Made by a program: the position numbers and the translations under genes
Part shown: piece after piece, positions 16,233 to 25,538 of the stretch
Numbering within the stretch: position 1 is the first letter of the stretch
Layout of the letters: each line of letters starts with the position of its first letter
NCBI RefSeq assembly: GCF_020911925.1
Contig: NZ_CP087134.1
Span: forward strand, 3,782,001-3,846,000
DNA length: 64,000 nt
Direction: 5' to 3'
Source: Flavobacterium cupriresistens
GTDB taxonomy: Bacteria > Bacteroidota > Bacteroidia > Flavobacteriales > Flavobacteriaceae
The notes under the pieces: generated by a model
Told to the model about the DNA's origin: nothing
Databases searched by the model: none
Seen by the model: only the letters and a program-made list of their open reading frames with translations

Positions 16233-18291
16233 ACTCTTTTAATAAACGATTCAATTGAAACTGTTCATCGGATGTCAAATTAGGCAAAATTCTTTCAAAC
16301 GACGCACGCATTTCCGAATTTTTTAATAAAATCCTAATAGAATCTCTTCCGAATTTTGAAAATTGCCACATATGATGTGTTGTTGCACCTACTAAATTTG
16401 TTAAAACGGTATCGTTTATCAATCTAAAAGCAATTAATTTTTCTAACGCATTTTGTCTTGTCGTTGCCTCACATTTTGTCGATGAAAAACCAATCAGCTC
16501 CGTAACTAAATCTTCCGGATTCTCGCTGTAATCTCGTGTAGATAAAGCCAATGAAAGCCATAATGTACGAAGATTATAGTCATTAAAACCAATCCAATTC
16601 TTTGATTTGTTTAGGTATTCAGTCTGATGTTCGGGAAAACTTTTCCATAAACTATAGAGGGCGATTTCTTGAGTTTGGTATGATTTGTCATTAAGTAAAG
16701 TTTCATAGGTGGCTCTGAAATCTTCCGGAATTTGATTAAAATTACCCGCAACTGCCTGACGAATCTGTACATCATTACTTTGCATAGCGATTACTAATAA
16801 TTCTTTTTTAGCATCATACTTATCGTTTTCTATTTGATTAACAATAGCTTCTTTTACAGTGTGGTAGGTATCTGAATTTAAAGTTTTGATTAAGAATTCT
16901 TTCTTTTCTGATAAAGGCGTTTTTTTTAGTTTATCTACTTCCAAACGAACTTGAATTGCTTTGTTTTTGCTCAATAAAGCATTAGCAGTTGCGGTATCAA
17001 AAGCAGTTGATTCTAACCAGGTCTTCTGAAATTTATCCAAATCAAAATCGGATACTTTTTTAACTTCATCAAAGAAATTTTGCGTATTTACATTTTGATA
17101 AGCGTATTTTTTGAGGTAGCTTTTAATGGCTTTTTTAAAGGCCTTATCACCTATTGATTCGTGTAATACGAACAACGTCCAAGCTCCTTTTTCGTAAAAG
17201 GTTAAAGAACTAGCCTTGGCATTTAAAACCGGAATCGTATCTGTTCTTGAGGCAAACTTTAATTGCTGTGCGGTTTCGTATAATTTAGAATAAAAGTAAT
17301 CATCACCATAAATATCCCTTTCGGCAAGCAAAGCATAATAAGTCGCAAAACCTTCCTGAAGCCAATGATGTGTGCTGCTTTCGGCCGTAATCAGGTCGCC
17401 GAACCAATGATGTGCCAACTCATGTGCGTCGACATTGGTATAATTTCGGTCTTCAAAACCGGTAGTATCAACAACGTAACGCGTTGCAAAAAGTGTGGTC
17501 GTTGTGTTTTCCATTCCTGCATACAAAAAATCACGAACCGGAATTTCTCTATAAATTCCCCACGGGTACCCTACTCCTATTTCTTTTTCCAGAAAATCGA
17601 ATATGCGTTTCGAATAACGGTAAGTAGGTTCGAAACGAGCCAAATCCTTATTCTCCAAATAATACTCTAAAGGAATGTTTGTTTTTGACTTGAACTCTTT
17701 TTTATCATATTTTCCGACCGTAAGCATCAATAAGTAAGAACTCATTGGTTTTTTCATCTGGTATTGCCATTGAACCTGATTGTTATGCTCTGTTTTGTTT
17801 TTCAAGATTCCATTCGAGACTACCTGATAGCCCTTTTCATAAGTAACTTCCATATTAAAAATTACTTTTTCATTTACATCATCAAAACTCGGAAACCAGT
17901 TGCTGGTATATCTCCCCTGACCCTGCGTCCAGATTTGCACTTCTGAATTTTCAACAGCAACAAAATACAAAGCTTGTTTGGGTTTAACTGAATAGTTAAA
18001 ACGAAGCTGTTTTTTGCCCTTTTCAAGATTGTCAATGATTTGCAATTGTTTGCCTGTGTTAAGGAAAATCACTTCTTTTCCATCGATTTCAACATTGGTA
18101 AATTCCATGTTTTTCGCATCAATTTTAATTGTATCTACAGCTTTCAAGACTTCAAAATCGTACGTAACGCTACCGGAAACAGATTTTTCCTTGGCATCTA
18201 ATTTTAATTGCCCCGAAACGGATTTAAAATCGACGAACTGGGTTTGCTGTGCAAAAGCGAAGCTGGTAATAAAAAGAAAAAAGTATTTCAT
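16231..18291 (-). CDS. M1 family metallo-aminopeptidase
   Basis: I take the start at 18291 because it gives a clean signal peptide (MKYFFLFITSFAFAQQ, cut after AFA); the longer frame to 18324 adds 11 residues before it. The protein is about 686 aa. It has the substrate-recognition YAGMEN motif, then the zinc site HELAHHWFGD and the distal WLQEGFATYYA glutamate, so the M1 gluzincin centre is complete. A C-terminal helical HEAT-like region follows. It should act in the periplasm, trimming N-terminal residues from peptides. Its start abuts the stop of the divergent-looking but same-strand RAYT gene upstream. Confidence 0.93.
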   Translation of the reverse strand: MKYFFLFITSFAFAQQTQFVDFKSVSGQLKLDAKEKSVSGSVTYDFEVLKAVDTIKIDAKNMEFTNVEIDGKEVIFLNTGKQLQIIDNLEKGKKQLRFNYSVKPKQALYFVAVENSEVQIWTQGQGRYTSNWFPSFDDVNEKVIFNMEVTYEKGYQVVSNGILKNKTEHNNQVQWQYQMKKPMSSYLLMLTVGKYDKKEFKSKTNIPLEYYLENKDLARFEPTYRYSKRIFDFLEKEIGVGYPWGIYREIPVRDFLYAGMENTTTTLFATRYVVDTTGFEDRNYTNVDAHELAHHWFGDLITAESSTHHWLQEGFATYYALLAERDIYGDDYFYSKLYETAQQLKFASRTDTIPVLNAKASSLTFYEKGAWTLFVLHESIGDKAFKKAIKSYLKKYAYQNVNTQNFFDEVKKVSDFDLDKFQKTWLESTAFDTATANALLSKNKAIQVRLEVDKLKKTPLSEKKEFLIKTLNSDTYHTVKEAIVNQIENDKYDAKKELLVIAMQSNDVQIRQAVAGNFNQIPEDFRATYETLLNDKSYQTQEIALYSLWKSFPEHQTEYLNKSKNWIGFNDYNLRTLWLSLALSTRDYSENPEDLVTELIGFSSTKCEATTRQNALEKLIAFRLINDTVLTNLVGATTHHMWQFSKFGRDSIRILLKNSEMRASFERILPNLTSDEQFQLNRLLKE

Positions 18292-18953
18292 TGAAAATTT
18301 GAATTTATGGGATCCGTCTCCCAATTTCTAGGGTTGTTTTTTATGTAATTATAGATTTTATCAAAGGCAATATGATTTCTAACAATACTATCGTGATAAT
18401 TGGATTGCCAGATTGATGTTTCATTACCGATTTGTTTTGTTGTGACCGATTTAAAAATCGCAACAAATGATGAAATTGAATTTGGTTTTCGGGTTAATTT
18501 GATTTTTTTGGGGTTATCGTGGTCTTGTTGTGGGTCCGATTTTTGATCGTGATTATGTTTTGAATCATCTTTCAAATGATGTTCCAAATCATCTTCCAAA
18601 TTACGTTCCCGTAGAGACGCACTGCTGTGCGTCTCTACACTGTGCGTCTCTACATTGTGCGTTTCTGCGTTAGAAATCGGATTATTTTGGATTTCAATCA
18701 ACAAATGAATATGATTTGGCATTACCACCCAATTATGGAAGAACCAATTTTTCCGAATTGAAATTGATTTTTTCAATTCGGTCTCAATAATTTCTCCATT
18801 GTCGTTTAATTTCATCGCTTCATTTTCAACTGTGCCAAAAATGGACTCTCTATTCTGTGTCACTATTGTGATAAAATAGATTGCATCACCGGAATAATCC
18901 CAGTTTTTCAATCTGTTAGAATCAGTTTTGTATTTATTCTTAAATAATATCAT
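18288..18953 (-). CDS. REP-associated tyrosine transposase (RAYT, Y1_Tnp/IS200-like)
   Basis: 221 aa with the TnpA_REP architecture. The N-terminal YFITIVTQNR strand is followed by the HUH motif MPNHIHLL (His81, His83), and a late helix WQSNYHDSIVRN carries the likely catalytic Tyr186; the C-terminal NYIKNNPRNW block is also typical. Between about residues 93 and 148 there is an unusual low-complexity His/Glu/Asp insert (ETHNVETHSVETH, then an acidic run). Its DNA includes a REP-like palindrome at 18611-18638. RAYTs are domesticated single-copy transposases thought to mobilise REP palindromes. The catalytic residues are intact. Confidence 0.88.
   Translation of the reverse strand: MILFKNKYKTDSNRLKNWDYSGDAIYFITIVTQNRESIFGTVENEAMKLNDNGEIIETELKKSISIRKNWFFHNWVVMPNHIHLLIEIQNNPISNAETHNVETHSVETHSSASLRERNLEDDLEHHLKDDSKHNHDQKSDPQQDHDNPKKIKLTRKPNSISSFVAIFKSVTTKQIGNETSIWQSNYHDSIVRNHIAFDKIYNYIKNNPRNWETDPINSNFQ
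18611..18668. repeat. REP-like palindrome with tandem half-sites inside the RAYT gene
   Basis: 12-bp perfect arms gtagagacgcac (18611-18622) and gtgcgtctctac (18627-18638) with a 4-base loop, then two further right-arm-like copies (about 18640-18653 and 18656-18669). All are in frame inside the RAYT coding sequence and encode the ETHSVETH-type insert. Confidence 0.8.
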
Positions 18954-19017
18954 TTCTTGAGGCGTATAATAATCTCAAAGTTACAAAGGTTTCGCCAACA
19001 AATCGAATGAATTTTGT

Positions 19018-19788
19018 ATGTTTACTACAGAAAATTACAACAAAGTGTCAAAGCCAATAAAAGCATTATTTAACTGGAGCAGCGGAAAAGATTCTGCTCT
19101 TACTTTATACAAAATTTTACAGAATCCGGAGTGTAAAATTGAATGTTTACTGACCAGTGTCAACGAGAAATACCAACGAATTTCGATGCATGGTGTACGC
19201 ATTGAACTTCTCGAAGCACAGGCAAAAAGTATCGGTATTCCATTAAAAGTACTGCAGGTTCCGGAGATGCCAACAATGGAAGTGTATGAAAACGTAATGG
19301 CCCAAACTTTAAATGAATTAAAAAAGGAAGGAATTACACATTCTGTTTTCGGGGATATCTTTCTGGAAGATTTGCGAAAATATCGTGAGGATCAATTAGC
19401 GAAAATTGGTTTTCAAGGTGTTTTTCCAATCTGGAAAATTCCAACAAAGGAATTGATCCAGGAGTTCATTCAACTTGGATTTAAGACAATTGTAGTTTGT
19501 GTAAATGAACGCTATTTGGACAAAAGTTTTGCCGGTCGTATTATCGATCAGGATTTTATCAATGATTTGCCTGAAAATGTAGATTTATGTGGCGAAAATG
19601 GTGAATTTCATACCTTTACATTTGATGGTCCGCTTTTCTCTAAACCAATTGATTTTGAAATTGGCGAAATCGTTTACCGCAAATACGAAAGGCCAAAAAA
19701 GGATGACTCATCCAATACTGCCTGCGATACGAATACGACCGATGCTTTCGATTTTGGATTCTGGTACTGCGATTTGATTCCTAAATAA
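19018..19788 (+). CDS. DPH6-like (diphthine-ammonia ligase family) PP-loop ATPase
   Basis: 256 aa. The N-terminal NWSSGKDSALTLYK stretch is the PP-loop of adenine-nucleotide alpha hydrolases, and FGDIFLEDLRKYRE plus CGENGEFHTFTFDGPLF are the conserved central and C-terminal blocks of the DPH6/MJ0570 family. In eukaryotes and archaea the family amidates diphthine on elongation factor 2. Bacteria lack diphthamide, so the bacterial substrate is unknown and the name describes homology only. Probably forms a small unit with the hydroxylase-like gene 70 bases downstream. Confidence 0.88.
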   Translation: MFTTENYNKVSKPIKALFNWSSGKDSALTLYKILQNPECKIECLLTSVNEKYQRISMHGVRIELLEAQAKSIGIPLKVLQVPEMPTMEVYENVMAQTLNELKKEGITHSVFGDIFLEDLRKYREDQLAKIGFQGVFPIWKIPTKELIQEFIQLGFKTIVVCVNERYLDKSFAGRIIDQDFINDLPENVDLCGENGEFHTFTFDGPLFSKPIDFEIGEIVYRKYERPKKDDSSNTACDTNTTDAFDFGFWYCDLIPK

Positions 19789-19858
19789 GTGATGTAAACT
19801 GAGGCTGGGTTATAAATTCACGAGAGTTTATTATTATTCTAATGCAAAAAAATAGATT

Positions 19859-20548
19859 ATGGATATACTGATACGTTCTATAAAATTCCCCATTGTTTTT
19901 GATGTAGACAAACTTAAAAGTGATCTTTCTAAAATAATGAATAAAAAATGGGTGGCGCATTACAATACCAATGATTATTCCGGAAAATGGACTTCGGTTG
20001 CTTTGATGTCTACAGACGGGAAATCGGATACTATTTTTGCTTTACCCAATACTGACGATGCCATTAAAGAAACCGAAATTTTAGATTCCTGTACCTATTT
20101 TAAAGAAATTTTAGATGATTTTCTTTTTGAAAAAACCGCCGTACGCCTACTCCAATTAGCCGTTGGTGCGGAAATCAAGCCGCATTCCGATCATTGTTTG
20201 GGGTACGAAGACGGTTCTTTCCGATTGCATATTCCAATAATTACTAATCCCGATGTGGAGTTTATTTTGGACGGAAAACGTCTGATTATGGGTGAAGGAG
20301 AATGCTGGTATATCGATGCTAATTTTGAGCATTCTGTGGCAAACAGAGGCGATCAGGATCGTATACACCTAGTAATTGACGGAGTTCGAAATGAATGGAC
20401 TGATGCTCTTTTTTACAAAGAAGCAGCAGAAAATCAATTTAAGAAGCCTCAAATCAGCATGAGTGAAGAACAAAAACAATTGATGATTGCGGAGTTAAAA
20501 CGCATGAATACAAGTGTTGCAAACGATCTTATAAAAAATTTAGAATAG
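19859..20548 (+). CDS. Aspartyl/asparaginyl beta-hydroxylase-type protein
   Basis: 229 aa. The segment IKPHSDHCLGYED holds the HxD iron-binding pair and EHSVANRG the distal His; RIHLVID follows with the Arg expected to bind 2-oxoglutarate. This fits the Asp_Arg_Hydrox (cupin-like) family, which uses Fe(II), 2-oxoglutarate and O2 to hydroxylate protein side chains or small molecules. The last ~35 residues are a charged helical tail. The target is unknown. Same strand as, and 70 bases after, the DPH6-like gene. Confidence 0.85.
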   Translation: MDILIRSIKFPIVFDVDKLKSDLSKIMNKKWVAHYNTNDYSGKWTSVALMSTDGKSDTIFALPNTDDAIKETEILDSCTYFKEILDDFLFEKTAVRLLQLAVGAEIKPHSDHCLGYEDGSFRLHIPIITNPDVEFILDGKRLIMGEGECWYIDANFEHSVANRGDQDRIHLVIDGVRNEWTDALFYKEAAENQFKKPQISMSEEQKQLMIAELKRMNTSVANDLIKNLE

Positions 20549-20552
20549 AAAT

Positions 20553-21095
20553 CTACTCTTCGTACATGTTCAATAAATTAGTTACCGTATTCCAGTTTCT
20601 AATCGTTGCCGTTACGTTTAGTTTTTTCTCAATATATTTTTGATCAAATCTTGTCTTTCCTGCTCCAACCGCGTATTTAATAAAAATTCTGTTCCCATCA
20701 ATACTGGCTTCATCAGGTTTAAACTGACTAATTTTAAGATCATTGATATTCTCGCTTTTCAGAGCAATTGAGACAAAAGCAACGTACAGTTTTTTAGTGT
20801 CGACTTCTTTTTCTTTGAGAAAAGGGCTGTTTTTGAAACAATCATCAAGGTCTTTTTTGGTAATCACTACCGTCGGAACTTCATGACCGAAAACTTTAAA
20901 GATTTCTTGTTTTATCTGAAAACCCACTGCCGATGCACTTTCTTCCGGCGTATCTACAAATACATTTCCGGACTGTAGGTACGTTCTAACATTTTGAAAA
21001 CCTATATTTTCAAGCATTGTCTTTAATGCTTCCATTTTCATCATATTATGTCCCGAAACATTTATGCCGCGTAAAAGTACCAGATGTGTTGTCAT
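20553..21095 (-). CDS. DUF1697 domain protein
   Basis: About 180 aa when started at the ATG at 21095, which opens directly with the family signature MTTHLVLLRGINVSGHN. The frame stays open up to 21260, but those extra 55 residues are hydrophobic, AT-rich translation unlike the family. The YLQSGNVFVD block and a C-terminal RNWNTVTNLL block are also typical of DUF1697. The function of the family is not known to me. Convergent with the hydroxylase gene, only 4 bases apart. Confidence 0.85.
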   Translation of the reverse strand: MTTHLVLLRGINVSGHNMMKMEALKTMLENIGFQNVRTYLQSGNVFVDTPEESASAVGFQIKQEIFKVFGHEVPTVVITKKDLDDCFKNSPFLKEKEVDTKKLYVAFVSIALKSENINDLKISQFKPDEASIDGNRIFIKYAVGAGKTRFDQKYIEKKLNVTATIRNWNTVTNLLNMYEE

Positions 21096-21496
21096 TGTCT
21101 TTAAATTTTGTTCAAAGATAAAAAAATCAATTGCAATAAAAATGGAGCCGGACTCAATTATAGTTTTGCGATTAGGATTAAAAAAAAGATACCAAACTAA
21201 AACGGCTTGAAATGTAGATGGAAATGTCCCAATTATATGAAAATATAGATGTCGATACAATTAATAATCAACTGTCTATATATTCGTCTTTTACCTTTAC
21301 CGGATTTAACAAACGTCAATTTCTTTCCTACAACAACTGACTTTTCAAGGCAGGCAGATTTTTAAAATTCCCAATTAAAATCTATCTTCGTATTTCTAAA
21401 AGAGAAAAAAGAAGAGCCCCGTCAGCATACGGTGCAGAATCTTAAAGTTATTCTCTAAAATCTATTTGCAATATTCTAAAAACGTAACGCCAAAAA

Positions 21497-23605
21497 ATGT
21501 CTAATAATCTCCTTGAAACTCCTATCGAATACTTAAAAGGTGTTGGTCCCAATCGGGGTCAATTGCTGCGCAAGGAATTGGGGATTCATAAGTATGGTGA
21601 TTTAGTTAACTTTTTTCCAAATCGTTATATTGATCGAACGCGATACTACAAGATAAATGAACTTCAAAATACGGGTTCTGAAGTTCAGATTATTGGAAAA
21701 ATCATCAACATCAAAACGGTTGAATTTGCAAAAAACAAAAAGCGTCTGGTAGCCACCTTTGTAGATGATACGGGCCAAATTGATTTAAATTGGTTTCAGG
21801 GACACAAGTGGGTTCGCGAAAGCTTAAAGCTGAATGAAGTTTGTGTCATTTTTGGAAAATGCTCTTTGTACGGGAGTCAATTTAGTATGGCGCATCCTGA
21901 GATCGAACCTTTAAATGAACATGAAAAAAGCCTCCGTTCTGCCATGCAACCGGTTTATCCTTCAACAGAAACGCTGACAAATCGAGGCATTTCTAATCGA
22001 ACGATCAATAAATTAATGGAGCAACTGTTTATTGAAACGCAGGCTTTGTTTACAGAAACATTTCCCTCTTATTTAATTGAAGAGTTGAAATTGATTTCAA
22101 AAAAAGCAGCGCTATTCAATATTCATTTCCCGAAAAGTACTGATGCTTTGGCGAAAGCGCAGTTTCGATTAAAGTTTGAAGAATTGTTCTTTATTCAACT
22201 GCAATTAATCACCAAAAACCTGATTCAAAAGCATAAAATAAAAGGGCATCCGTTTACAAAAGTGGGTGAATTTTTTAATGAATTCTATCAAAATCATTTG
22301 CCTTTTGAATTGACCAATGCACAAAAAAGAGTTATAAAAGAAATCCGTTCCGATATGGGAAGCAATGCCCAAATGAACCGATTATTGCAGGGTGATGTGG
22401 GGTCCGGGAAGACTATTGTAGCTTTTATGAGCATGTTATTGGCGATGGACAATGGTTTTCAGGCTTGTTTGATGGCGCCAACAGAAATTCTCGCCAACCA
22501 GCATTTTATCGGATTGTCGGAATTGGCTAAAACTTTAAATATCAACATTAAAATACTTACTGGTTCTACCAAAACGGCAGCCAGAAGAATTCTGCATGAA
22601 GAACTTGAAAACGGAACTTTACATATTTTAATCGGGACACACGCTTTATTGGAAGACAAAGTCAAATTTAAAAACCTAGGTTTAGCGGTAATCGATGAGC
22701 AACATCGTTTTGGTGTCGAGCAACGTTCTAAGTTATGGAAGAAGAACGAGATTCCGCCCCATGTTTTAGTAATGACCGCCACCCCTATTCCAAGAACGCT
22801 TGCGATGAGTCTTTATGGTGATTTGGATATTTCTGTAATTGATGAATTGCCTCCCGGACGAAAACCCATTCAGACCGTACATCGTTTTGACAGTAATCGT
22901 CTGAAAGTTTGGAAATTTCTTAGGGATGAAATCGCACTGGGAAGACAAATTTATATCGTTTATCCGTTGATTCAAGAGTCTGAAAAAATGGATTATAAGG
23001 ACTTAATGGACGGTTACGAGAGTATTTCACGTGATTTTCCATTGCCACAGTATTCGATTTCTATTTTGCACGGAAAAATGAAGCCCGCAGATAAAGATGC
23101 TGAAATGAAACGTTTTTCAGAAGGAAAAACGAATATAATGGTCGCAACAACCGTGATTGAAGTTGGGGTAAATGTACCCAATGCAAGTGTAATGATTATT
23201 GAAAGTGCAGAACGCTTCGGATTGTCTCAATTGCATCAGCTTCGCGGTCGTGTAGGACGTGGTGCTGAACAAAGTTATTGTATTCTGATGACTAGCCATA
23301 AATTAAGTGCCGACAGTAAAACCCGAATGGAGACCATGGTGCAAACCAATGATGGCTTCGAAATTGCCGAAGTAGATCTTAAACTTCGTGGCCCCGGAGA
23401 TTTAATGGGGACGCAACAAAGCGGTGTTTTAAACCTTCAAATTGCAGACATTGTCCGTGATCGTGATATATTGTCTTTAGGAAGAAACTATGCCATGAAA
23501 ATTCTTAAAGAAGATTCTGCCCTTCAAAAACCGGAGCATGCTATTTTGAAAGCGGTCTTTATTGAACTAACTAAGAAGAAGAATATCTGGAATTATATTA
23601 GTTAG
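21497..23605 (+). CDS. recG: ATP-dependent DNA helicase RecG
   Basis: 702 aa, full length. The N-terminal wedge/OB region (IEYLKGVGPNRGQLLRKELGI and VATFVDDTGQIDLNWFQ) is followed by superfamily 2 helicase motifs: LLQGDVGSGKT (Walker A), VIDEQHRFGV (motif II), MTATPIPRTLAM (III), ATTVIEVGVNVPNA (V) and QLRGRVGRG (VI). The RecG-specific RGPGDLMGTQQSG block is near the C-terminus. RecG reverses stalled forks and branch-migrates Holliday junctions. It stands alone, with a gene-free, repeat-rich region after it. Confidence 0.97.
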   Translation: MSNNLLETPIEYLKGVGPNRGQLLRKELGIHKYGDLVNFFPNRYIDRTRYYKINELQNTGSEVQIIGKIINIKTVEFAKNKKRLVATFVDDTGQIDLNWFQGHKWVRESLKLNEVCVIFGKCSLYGSQFSMAHPEIEPLNEHEKSLRSAMQPVYPSTETLTNRGISNRTINKLMEQLFIETQALFTETFPSYLIEELKLISKKAALFNIHFPKSTDALAKAQFRLKFEELFFIQLQLITKNLIQKHKIKGHPFTKVGEFFNEFYQNHLPFELTNAQKRVIKEIRSDMGSNAQMNRLLQGDVGSGKTIVAFMSMLLAMDNGFQACLMAPTEILANQHFIGLSELAKTLNINIKILTGSTKTAARRILHEELENGTLHILIGTHALLEDKVKFKNLGLAVIDEQHRFGVEQRSKLWKKNEIPPHVLVMTATPIPRTLAMSLYGDLDISVIDELPPGRKPIQTVHRFDSNRLKVWKFLRDEIALGRQIYIVYPLIQESEKMDYKDLMDGYESISRDFPLPQYSISILHGKMKPADKDAEMKRFSEGKTNIMVATTVIEVGVNVPNASVMIIESAERFGLSQLHQLRGRVGRGAEQSYCILMTSHKLSADSKTRMETMVQTNDGFEIAEVDLKLRGPGDLMGTQQSGVLNLQIADIVRDRDILSLGRNYAMKILKEDSALQKPEHAILKAVFIELTKKKNIWNYIS

Positions 23606-23808
23606 TTTTTTTTAAGGTGCTAAGTTACTAAGATGCTAAGTTGCTGAGAATCTTGGATATTGTCTTGATTTTAGTTTCTAAGCTATAAAAAGAGATCTAA
23701 AAGTTACGAAGTGATTTGCAACAACTGTTTTGTTTAATTAATTGAAACTACTAGCTAATAATTTGTTGATCCTATTTGATAAAAGCACAAAAGGGTTGAT
23801 TTGCTTAC

Positions 23809-24064
23809 CGCTTCAGCTCAATTCCATTAAGTTAAGGATTATCAAAAAAAGTCTCACGCAGATTTTAGCACAATGAAATAAAAAAATCCGCAGAATCCGC
23901 AGAATCTGCGTGAAAAAATATCATTAGCCTAATGACATTATGCTTCATCTGGAGGTAAATGATTGAGAGGTGCATCTTTGGTTTTAGCTAAAAGAACTGG
24001 GTGTAATTCGGCTAAAGCCATTAAATCTTGAACTACTTGTAATCCTCCAGCTGAAGCAGGAGGC
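23809..24064. repeat. Composite nested palindromic element, copy 2
   Basis: A homolog of the element at 14898-15164. The inner element (23819-23940) starts caattccattaagttaag and ends cctaatgacatta, and is flanked by cgcttcagct (23809-23818) and tgcttcatct (23941-23950). The right outer arm cctccagctgaagcaggaggc (24044-24064) is intact; the left outer arm is degenerate. The internal tcacgcagatttt hairpin is conserved. Confidence 0.82.
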
Positions 24065-24065
24065 T

Positions 24066-24458
24066 ATTCAAAATGATACTTTTGCAAATATTTTAATTTT
24101 TACAGGAAATTTACATTATTATAATTCAGAAATGAGGATTGCTAATTTTTGCCAAAGGTTTTTGTTGGCCTGTTTTTCGTTCTATCATTGTAGGTTTTTC
24201 GTAATAATTCCAACGAGCTAAATTTCTTTTTGCGTGATTTTGCTACTACCACGTTTAGATTCACCCCAAATCTTAGCCCCTCAGAAACTCAGTAACTCAG
24301 AAACTTTAAAAAAAAATACACTCCAAAGTATCATCTTAAACGGTCGAGATTTAAGTCTAAAATAGTTACATAAATTAGTAAGCTTAATAGAGTTGGGGCA
24401 AAAAAAGCATTCCTATTTTAGAACTGATACAATGAAGCGTATAGTAGTTTGTTCTACG
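24066..24458. other. Gene-free intergenic region
   Basis: About 390 bases between the composite repeat and the PAS gene. Apart from a short run of cagaaactcag words near 24280-24305 I see nothing recognisable in it. Confidence 0.5.
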
Positions 24459-25061
24459 TTATTTTTTGGTTCCGTTTTTCTTTTCGAAAAAGCCGTTAAA
24501 AAAACCTTTACTTACTTTATTTTTATCATCTTTTCCGGTGGCTACAAGATGATCTACATATTCGGTGTACGTTTTTTTACGTTCTTCCAAAAAACCGATC
24601 AAATATTCCTCAGACGCATGAAGTCCACTCGCCTCTTCGATATGGATTAGTTTTTTGTATAGTGGTTCTATAAACTTAACGATCACTTCTTCCGGAACCG
24701 ATTTTCGGGTTCCAAAGTACCCTACAATTTCTCCGTCTGAATCAGAAACAATTTTAAAATCTGTGATTACCCAATAGTATCTTCCGGTTTTAGACATGTT
24801 TTTGACTATAGCATGTATATTTTTATTACCCTTGATACTATCCCATAAAAATTTAAAAATAACTTTTGGCATATCCGGATGACGGATAACGTTGTGGGGC
24901 TGTCCGATAAGTTCAAACTCATCGTAGCCCGATACATCAATAAAAGCTTCGTTAGCATACAAAATAGTTCCTTTTGTATCTGTTTTGCTTAGTAATACTT
25001 TGGTTTTATTCCAATCAACTTCTCTGTCTGATGGATTCGGGCGGGTAATTCTGGTATCCAT
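24459..25061 (-). CDS. PAS domain protein (Aer-like)
   Basis: 200 aa. A single PAS domain spans about residues 20-125, with the Aer-type signature YANEAFIDVSGYDEFELIGQ and HNVIRHPDMPK followed by TGRYYWV. The remaining C-terminal part is a charged helix ending in a poly-Lys tail; there is no HAMP, methyl-accepting, kinase or cyclase domain. It may sense redox state or a ligand and pass the signal to a partner protein. It lies in a same-strand group with a small helical protein and a membrane sensor-like protein. Confidence 0.85.
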   Translation of the reverse strand: MDTRITRPNPSDREVDWNKTKVLLSKTDTKGTILYANEAFIDVSGYDEFELIGQPHNVIRHPDMPKVIFKFLWDSIKGNKNIHAIVKNMSKTGRYYWVITDFKIVSDSDGEIVGYFGTRKSVPEEVIVKFIEPLYKKLIHIEEASGLHASEEYLIGFLEERKKTYTEYVDHLVATGKDDKNKVSKGFFNGFFEKKNGTKK

Positions 25062-25136
25062 AAATCTCGTATTTTAAAATTAATATGCGACTCTTTTGTT
25101 GTGCATAAATAAATGCGCTGCGTATTAAATAGTATT

Positions 25137-25478
25137 CTAGTTCAGTTCTTCTTTTAAAATAGTTAACAAGCCTTTTGTTTTCTTAAAAACGGCTTCGAGC
25201 TCTTCCTCCAGCCAATCCGGTAAGGTGGCATCGTTGGCCAGTTTTAAATGCTGAATATCATTTGCAATATGAACGATCTTTTTATATTGAAAATCTAAAT
25301 TTTTAGCATTGTGATTATCGCTGTGTTGGTTAAAAATTCGGGCAACTTCCTTTCCAAAATCAGTTTCTGTAATTTTATCAAATGAATTTACAGCTACGTC
25401 TTCTTTAAGGAAACTGTCAAACGATTTTTTTAAAGAATCGAGCATTGCATTGGTTGATTCAAAATCATATTTCGACAT
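25137..25478 (-). CDS. Small helical protein of unknown function
   Basis: 113 aa, predicted all-helical and acidic, with a central His/Asn-rich segment (NQHSDNHNAKN) and no signal peptide or membrane segment. I do not recognise a family. It lies between the PAS protein and the degenerate sensor protein, with 75 and 60 bases on either side, so it may be a partner in the same sensory group. Confidence 0.7.
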   Translation of the reverse strand: MSKYDFESTNAMLDSLKKSFDSFLKEDVAVNSFDKITETDFGKEVARIFNQHSDNHNAKNLDFQYKKIVHIANDIQHLKLANDATLPDWLEEELEAVFKKTKGLLTILKEELN

Positions 25479-25538
25479 AAGATTAAATTTAAGTTATAAT
25501 GGATTGAATTAATACCTACTACTAAATACAACTTAAAG

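Noticed and set aside
19018..19788. True diphthamide synthesis gene
   Set aside because: The family match is clear, but bacteria do not make diphthamide, so the function cannot be transferred.
24393..24650. 85-codon ORF on the + strand
   Set aside because: Mostly antisense to the conserved PAS gene 3' end; composition looks like a shadow frame.
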